The notes under the pieces are model-generated. The model searched no databases, was not told the origin of the DNA, and saw only the letters and a list, made by a program, of their open reading frames with translations. From Streptomyces afghaniensis 772 (GTDB lineage: Bacteria; Actinomycetota; Actinomycetes; Streptomycetales; Streptomycetaceae), in contig KE354144.1 of assembly GCA_000415505.1 (NCBI GenBank), positions 1 to 33,675 on the forward strand: 33,675 bases of DNA, read 5' to 3'. The position numbers and the translations under genes were made by a program. This document shows, one piece after another, positions 28,972 to 33,675 of this stretch (its first letter is position 1; every line of letters begins with the position of its first letter).

Positions 28972-30495
28972 GTGAGCGAGCTCCCTCCAGACCACAACGC
29001 CGACGACCAGCCCGACCCCCTCAACACCTTCGACGAGATCATCGCGGAGGAGACCACCCGCGACCCCGACCTCGCGGTCATCGAGGCCGGCAGCCGAACG
29101 CTGCGCACCCAGGGCGGCCCGCCCGACGCCGACATCCCGACCCGGCCCGCCGACCCCGAGGTCGACAAGGCCCTGCGCGAGGTCGAGGCGGAGCTCGCCA
29201 CGCGCTGGGGCGAGACCAAACTGGAGCCCTCCGTCAGCCGGATCGCCGCGCTGATGGACGTGCTGGGGGAGCCGCAGCGGTCGTACCCGTCGATCCACAT
29301 CACGGGGACCAACGGCAAGACCTCCACGGCCCGCATGATCGAGGCCCTGCTCGGCGCCTTCGAGCTGCGGACCGGCCGCTACACCTCGCCGCACGTGCAG
29401 TCGATCACCGAGCGCATCAGCCTGGACGGCGCCCCCATCTCGGCCGAGCGGTTCATCGAGACGTACCAGGACATCAAGCCGTACATCGAGATGGTCGACG
29501 CGCAGCAGGAGTACCGGCTGTCCTTCTTCGAGGTGCTCACCGGCATGGCGTACGCGGCGTTCGCCGACGCGCCCGCCGACGTCGCCGTCGTGGAGGTGGG
29601 CATGGGCGGCTCCTGGGACGCCACGAACGTGATCGACGGTGACGTCGCCGTCGTCACGCCCATAGACCTCGACCACACCGACCGGCTCGGCTCCACGCAC
29701 GCCGAGATCGCCACGGAGAAGGCCGGCATCATCAAGCAGGGTGCGACGGTCATCATGGCGCAGCAGCCGGTCGACGCCGCTCAGGTGCTGCTGAAGAAGG
29801 CCGTCGAGGTGGACGCGACCGTGGCCCGGGAGGGGCTGGAGTTCGGTGTCGTGGACCGGCAGGTGGCCGTCGGCGGGCAGCTGGTGACGCTGCGCGGGCT
29901 CGGCGGTGAGTACAGCGAGGTGTACCTGCCGCTGCACGGCGCGCACCAGGCGCACAACGCTGCCGTCGCGCTCGCCGCCGTGGAGGCGTTCTTCGGCGTC
30001 GGCGCGCAGCGGGCCGACGCGCTGGACCTGGACACGGTCCGCAAGGCGTTCGCGGCGGTTGCCTCGCCGGGCCGGCTGGAGGTCGTGCGGCGTTCCCCGA
30101 CGGTCGTGCTCGACGCCGCCCACAACCCCGCGGGCGCCCGGGCGGCGGCCGAGGCGATCGGTGAAGCCTTCCAGTTCAGCCGGCTCATCGGTGTCGTCGG
30201 CGCGAGCGGCGACAAGAACGTGCGGGGGCTGCTGGAGGCCTTCGAGCCGGTGTTCGCCGAGATCGTGGTCACGCAGAACTCCAGTCACCGTGCGATGGAC
30301 GCCGACGAGCTGGCCGGCATCGCCGTCGAGGTGTTCGGCGAGGAGCGTGTCCAGGTCGAGCCGCGGCTGCCCGACGCGCTGGAGGCCGCGATCACGCTGG
30401 CCGAGGAGGAGGGCGAGTTCGCGGGCGGCGGTGTGCTCGTCACCGGTTCCGTCATCACCGTCGGCGAGGCCCGACTGCTCCTGGGGAAGGGCTGA
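28972..30495 (+). CDS. folC: Bifunctional folylpolyglutamate/dihydrofolate synthase
   Basis: A 507-residue Mur-ligase-family enzyme that joins glutamate to dihydropteroate or to reduced folates in the cytosol. The ATP loop is I-T-G112-T-N-G-K-T-S118. Further family motifs are T-S-P-H-V near residue 143, V-V-E-V-G-M-G-G-S-W-D-A-T-N with the metal and Mg ligands, D-L-D-H-T near 30% from the end of the central domain, and the C-terminal D-A-A-H-N-P-A motif. About 65 acidic residues precede the core, an extension seen in Streptomyces FolC. The upstream open frame is ignored because GTG 28972 follows a -10-like TAGACT directly. The DUF4233 gene starts 6 bp after the stop. Confidence 0.94.
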   Translation: MSELPPDHNADDQPDPLNTFDEIIAEETTRDPDLAVIEAGSRTLRTQGGPPDADIPTRPADPEVDKALREVEAELATRWGETKLEPSVSRIAALMDVLGEPQRSYPSIHITGTNGKTSTARMIEALLGAFELRTGRYTSPHVQSITERISLDGAPISAERFIETYQDIKPYIEMVDAQQEYRLSFFEVLTGMAYAAFADAPADVAVVEVGMGGSWDATNVIDGDVAVVTPIDLDHTDRLGSTHAEIATEKAGIIKQGATVIMAQQPVDAAQVLLKKAVEVDATVAREGLEFGVVDRQVAVGGQLVTLRGLGGEYSEVYLPLHGAHQAHNAAVALAAVEAFFGVGAQRADALDLDTVRKAFAAVASPGRLEVVRRSPTVVLDAAHNPAGARAAAEAIGEAFQFSRLIGVVGASGDKNVRGLLEAFEPVFAEIVVTQNSSHRAMDADELAGIAVEVFGEERVQVEPRLPDALEAAITLAEEEGEFAGGGVLVTGSVITVGEARLLLGKG

Positions 30496-30500
30496 GATCC

Positions 30501-30857
30501 GTGCGTACGCTCTGTTCTTCGACCCTGATCGGCGAGTTCTTCATCATCGGCTTCGCCGGTCTGGTCGCCATGAAGGATCCCGACCTGTCCATGACCACCG
30601 TGTGGACGGTCAGCGGTGTCGCGATGTTCCTGTGCCTGGTGCTGTGCGGCCTGGTGACGCGCCCGGGCGGGGTCGCGCTCGGCTGGGCGTTGCAGATCGC
30701 GCTCATCGCGTCGGGCTTCGCCGTGCCGATGATGTTCTTCCTGGGTGTGGTCTTCGCGGCCCTGTGGTGGGCGTCCGTGCACTACGGGCGGAAGGTGGAC
30801 GAGGCGAAGGCGAGATTCGCGGCCCAGGCCGGCTCCTCCACACCTGACGCTGCGTAA
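30501..30857 (+). CDS. DUF4233 membrane protein
   Basis: A 118-residue protein with about four hydrophobic helices (near residues 10-25, 32-52, 58-75 and 78-95), and a charged cytosolic tail. The position directly after folC (5-bp gap) and before ndk is the usual place of DUF4233 genes in actinobacteria. GTG start at 30501; a weak GGAAGGG site overlaps the end of folC, so translation is likely coupled. Function unknown. The conserved link to folC suggests a role near folate metabolism, but this is only an association. Confidence 0.85.
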   Translation: MRTLCSSTLIGEFFIIGFAGLVAMKDPDLSMTTVWTVSGVAMFLCLVLCGLVTRPGGVALGWALQIALIASGFAVPMMFFLGVVFAALWWASVHYGRKVDEAKARFAAQAGSSTPDAA

Positions 30858-30923
30858 CAGGCGCCCCGACACGCCGGGTAATCTCGTCCCACCCGCACAA
30901 CCTTGATACATAAGGAGCCCGTC

Positions 30924-31337
30924 GTGAGCCAGCGCACCCTCGTCCTCCTCAAGCCCGACGCCGTCCGTCGTGGCCTGACCGGCGAGATCATCAGCCGCAT
31001 CGAGCGCAAGGCGGGCTGGACGATCACCGCGCTGGAGCTGCGCACCCTGGACCAGGACACGCTGGAGCAGCACTACGGCGAGCACAAGGGCAAGCCCTTC
31101 TACGAGCCGTTGGTGGAGTTCATGGCCTCCGGCCCGGTCGTGGCGATGATCGTCGAGGGTGAGCGGGTCATCGAGGGGCTGCGCGCGCTCGCCGGCCCGA
31201 CCGACCCGATCGCCGCGGCCCCGGGCTCCATCCGCGGCGACTACGGCGTCATCGTCCGGGAGAACCTGATCCACGCCTCCGACTCGGAGGAGTCCGCCGA
31301 GCGGGAAGTGAAGATCTTCTTCCCGGGTCGCGCCTGA
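30924..31337 (+). CDS. ndk: Nucleoside diphosphate kinase
   Basis: A 137-residue enzyme that transfers the terminal phosphate between nucleoside tri- and diphosphates through a phosphohistidine. The active-site histidine is H117 in N-L-I-H-A-S-D-S. The N-terminal [10 protein letters not shown] motif and the R-G-D-Y-G segment are also present, so the enzyme looks complete. GTG 30924 has AAGGAG at 30912-30917; the in-frame ATA/TTG codons upstream are not used. A TAATCT at 30879-30884 might be the -10 of its own promoter. A terminator follows 17 bp after the stop. Confidence 0.97.
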   Translation: MSQRTLVLLKPDAVRRGLTGEIISRIERKAGWTITALELRTLDQDTLEQHYGEHKGKPFYEPLVEFMASGPVVAMIVEGERVIEGLRALAGPTDPIAAAPGSIRGDYGVIVRENLIHASDSEESAEREVKIFFPGRA

Positions 31338-31354
31338 AGCGAAACGGCGAGAGA

Positions 31355-31385
31355 AGTCTGGGGGCCACGGCTCCCGGACTTTTCT
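31355..31385 (+). terminator. Terminator after ndk
   Basis: AGTCTGGGGGCC and GGCTCCCGGACT pair with G-U pairs around a short loop and are followed by TTTT, a classic intrinsic terminator. Confidence 0.8.
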
Positions 31386-31590
31386 GGCATATGCGTGGCG
31401 ATCGAGGGAACGATGGTCCCCGAACGCCCGTCTCCACAAGCGAACCCGTGCGGCATCTGCTGACAATGGCGGAGACCCTCCCGCAGTGTTCGCGAAGGCG
31501 CGTCTACGATGGAAGCCTTCACGTCACAGCACCCACCTTTGCCTACCTGAAAAGCCCTCAAAAGCTAGTGGGAAGGCCAGACGAATCCTG

Positions 31591-32622
31591 ATGGGGAACT
31601 CAATGTCGTTCATCGGCCGTGACATGGCTGTCGACCTCGGGACCGCCAACACGCTGGTGTACGTCAGGGGTCGCGGGATCGTACTCAACGAGCCGTCCGT
31701 CGTCGCGATCAACACCAACACCGGTGGCATCCTCGCGGTCGGTGCCGAAGCAAAGAAGATGATCGGGCGCACGCCCGGCAACATCGTTGCCGTTCGTCCG
31801 CTGAAGGACGGTGTGATCGCCGACTTCGAGATCACCGAGCGGATGCTCCGCTACTTCATCCTGAAGATCCACAAGCGGCGGTATCTGGCTCGTCCGCGGG
31901 TCGTCGTCTGTGTGCCCTCGGGCATCACGGGCGTCGAGCGCCGGGCCGTCATCGAGGCGTCGTCCCAGGCCGGCGCCCGCCAGGTGCACATCATCGAGGA
32001 GCCCATGGCCGCGGCCATCGGCTCCGGCCTGCCGGTCCACGAGGCCACGGGCAACATGGTGGTCGACATCGGCGGCGGCACCACGGAGGTCGCGGTCATC
32101 TCCCTCGGCGGCATCGTCACCGCCCAGTCCATCCGTGTCGCGGGCGACGAACTGGACAACGCGATCATCCAGCACATCAAGAAGGAGTACTCCCTCCTGC
32201 TGGGTGAGCGCACGGCCGAGCAGATCAAGATCACGATCGGTTCGGCGTACGACCTCGACTCCGACGAGCACACCGAAATCCGCGGCCGGGACCTGGTCTC
32301 CGGGCTGCCGAAGACCGTCGTCATCTCCGCGGCCGAAGTCCGCAAGGCGATCGAGGAGCCGGTCAACGCGATCGTCGACGCCGTCAAGACGACCCTCGAC
32401 AAGTGTCCGCCGGAGCTGTCCGGCGACATCATGGACCGAGGAATCGTTCTGACCGGCGGCGGAGCGCTGCTGCGGGGCCTCGACGAGCGGCTGCGCCGGG
32501 AGACCGGTATGCCGATCCACATTGCCGAGGATCCGCTGGACAGCGTGGCGCTCGGTTCCGGAAAGTGCGTCGAGGAGTTCGAGGCGCTCCAGCAGGTGCT
32601 GGACGCTCAGCCGCGCAGATGA
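31591..32622 (+). CDS. mreB: Rod-shape-determining protein MreB
   Basis: Bacterial actin homologue, 343 residues from ATG 31591. The phosphate-1 loop is D-L-G-T-A-N-T, the phosphate-2 loop is V-V-D-I-G-G-G-T-T, and the [11 protein letters not shown] and [11 protein letters not shown] segments are the remaining nucleotide-binding motifs. It forms ATP-dependent membrane filaments; in Streptomyces it acts in spore-wall assembly during sporulation. The ATG at 31603 (M-S-F-I-G-R-D, 339 residues) is an equally plausible start, with GGGGA 4 bases before it; the frame before 31591 lacks coding character. TACGAT at 31505-31510 could be a -10. It is followed by a hairpin and then mreC. Confidence 0.97.
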   Translation: MGNSMSFIGRDMAVDLGTANTLVYVRGRGIVLNEPSVVAINTNTGGILAVGAEAKKMIGRTPGNIVAVRPLKDGVIADFEITERMLRYFILKIHKRRYLARPRVVVCVPSGITGVERRAVIEASSQAGARQVHIIEEPMAAAIGSGLPVHEATGNMVVDIGGGTTEVAVISLGGIVTAQSIRVAGDELDNAIIQHIKKEYSLLLGERTAEQIKITIGSAYDLDSDEHTEIRGRDLVSGLPKTVVISAAEVRKAIEEPVNAIVDAVKTTLDKCPPELSGDIMDRGIVLTGGGALLRGLDERLRRETGMPIHIAEDPLDSVALGSGKCVEEFEALQQVLDAQPRR

Positions 32623-32636
32623 CGTAACTCTTCGAT

Positions 32637-32672
32637 TCCGCCGTACGGGACGATCTCCTCTCGTACGGCGGA
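32637..32672 (+). terminator. Hairpin between mreB and mreC
   Basis: Arms TCCGCCGTACGGGA and TCTCGTACGGCGGA pair with one G-U or mismatch around an 8-base loop, 14 bp after the mreB stop. It probably lowers read-through into mreC; TATAGA at 32680-32685 just after it could be a -10 for mreC. Confidence 0.7.
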
Positions 32673-32766
32673 TCGTTGATATAGATGCATAAGCTCCCAC
32701 AATGCAGCCCCTCGGGTTTCCCTGGGGCTTCCCGAATTCCGATGAGGAAGGGCACGGCCGCCGCAC

Positions 32767-33651
32767 GTGAGGGACACACGAGAGAGCCGGCTGCTCCTGG
32801 TGCTGCTGATCGCCATCGCGTTCGCGTTGATCACGGTGGACATTCGCGGCGGGGAGGATTCCCCGGTCGACGGTGCCCGGCAGGGCGCGGCGACGGTCTT
32901 CGGCCCGATCGAGAGCGGCGTGTCGTCCGCGGTCGACCCGGTCGGCGACGCGGTCTCCGCCATCCGGGAGTCCGGCGAGCGACACGACCGGCTCGCCGTG
33001 CTGGAAGAGGAGAACGCGGCCCTGAAGGCGCGGCTCGGCAGCGACGACCGCAGCCGCAGCCGCCTCAAGCAGCTCGACAAGATGCTGAAGATGTCCGGCC
33101 GGGGCCAGTACGGCATCAAGGGCGCCGAAGTCATCGCCATCGGGGCGGCGCAGGGCTTCTCCTGGACCATCACCATCGACGTCGGCGCGGGCGACGGCAT
33201 CAAACGCGACATGACCGTCCTGAACGGGGACGGGCTCGTCGGCCGGGTCACCACCGTCGGTCCCGACACCGCCACAGTGCTGCTCGCCAGCGACCCCGAC
33301 TTCACGGTCGGCACCCGGATGGAGGCCAGCGACGAGCTCGGCTTCGCCTCCGGGCAGGGCGACCGCCCGCTGCGCGTGGAACTGCTCAACGGCAAGGCGG
33401 AGGTGAAGAAGGGCGACCGTCTGGTCACCTTCGGTTCGCAGGCCGACCGGCCGTTCGTGCCCGGTGTGCCCGTCGGCGTGGTCTCCCGCGTCGACCCGTC
33501 CGGCGGCGGGCTGACCCGCACGCTCTACGTCACGCCGTACGCCGCCTTCAGCAAGCTCGACATCGTCGGTGTCGTCGTCGAGGCCCCGAAGAAGGACCCG
33601 CGCGACACGGTGCTTCCGCCCAAGCCGAAGCCGACCCCAGGCCGACGGTGA
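32767..33651 (+). CDS. mreC: Rod-shape-determining protein MreC (3' end probably frameshifted, gene likely continues past window)
   Basis: A bitopic protein of the elongasome. An N-terminal cytosolic stub and membrane helix (about residues 8-26) are followed by a coiled coil (about 65-105, E-E-E-N-A-A-L-K-A-R-L) and the two beta-barrel subdomains of MreC (from about 115 to 270). It bridges MreB to the wall synthases. GTG start at 32767; GAGGAAGGG at 32743-32751 is rather distant. The current frame stops at 33649-33651 after a P-K-P-K-P-T-P tail. In the frame one base back, the sequence to the window end reads P-T-V-T-V-T-V-T-P-S-A, a Pro/Thr tail that fits better, so one C may be missing near 33635-33638. 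If so the gene runs off the right edge. Confidence 0.9.
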   Translation: MRDTRESRLLLVLLIAIAFALITVDIRGGEDSPVDGARQGAATVFGPIESGVSSAVDPVGDAVSAIRESGERHDRLAVLEEENAALKARLGSDDRSRSRLKQLDKMLKMSGRGQYGIKGAEVIAIGAAQGFSWTITIDVGAGDGIKRDMTVLNGDGLVGRVTTVGPDTATVLLASDPDFTVGTRMEASDELGFASGQGDRPLRVELLNGKAEVKKGDRLVTFGSQADRPFVPGVPVGVVSRVDPSGGGLTRTLYVTPYAAFSKLDIVGVVVEAPKKDPRDTVLPPKPKPTPGRR

Positions 33652-33675
33652 CGGTGACCGTGACGCCGTCCGCCG

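Overview
The window is a stretch of Streptomyces chromosome. The evidence is very high G+C with G/C-ending codons, frequent GTG starts, starts that look leaderless, and the typical actinobacterial order tig-clpP1-clpP2-clpX, valS-folC-DUF4233-ndk-mreB-mreC. Nearly everything reads left to right. The exceptions are an acyltransferase, an ASCH-domain protein, a tRNA-Gly and a Gln/Pro-rich membrane protein.

Left part (1-14466): part of a type VII secretion (T7SS) island. It opens with the end of a large polymorphic toxin with a C-terminal ADP-ribosyltransferase domain (R715, STS-like T746-S747-T748, E787-x-E789). After it come four tandem relatives of one small domain, which are candidate immunity proteins. 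Copy 1 is intact. Copy 2 is interrupted by a single in-frame TAA. Copy 3 is intact. Copy 4 is the N-terminus of a larger protein with a DUF6508-like domain, a CxxC/CxxC zinc-ribbon-like module and membrane segments. Then follow an HD-type phosphohydrolase gene (frameshifted), a small one-TM protein, EccD, a MinD/ParA-like ATPase with a Q-A-Y-A-E-Q repeat tail, the three-ATPase motor EccC (frameshifted before ATPase 3), and a DUF6177-like soluble protein. A strong bidirectional hairpin closes the island. EccB, EccE, mycosin and Esx genes are not in the window.

Middle part (14588-20332): a convergent acyltransferase-3 membrane protein, a roughly 500 bp gap without a convincing gene, a 64-aa membrane peptide, a receptor-like Ser/Thr kinase with a PQQ-type propeller (frameshifted), a small hypothetical protein, a convergent ASCH-domain protein, and tRNA-Gly(TCC) and tRNA-Pro(TGG) on opposite strands.

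Right part (20385-33675): trigger factor (frameshifted), ClpP1/ClpP2/ClpX, a Gln/Pro-rich membrane protein, ValS, FolC, a DUF4233 membrane protein, Ndk, MreB and MreC. This is a protein-quality-control block followed by a tRNA-charging, folate, nucleotide and cell-shape block.

A caution for any reader: five genes (HD protein, eccC, kinase, tig, mreC tail) each show a one-base frame change in or beside a short C run. Four of the five look like a missing C and one like an extra C. This pattern points to residual sequencing or assembly error more than to five independent gene losses. The nonsense codon in immunity-like copy 2 is a substitution and is a different case.
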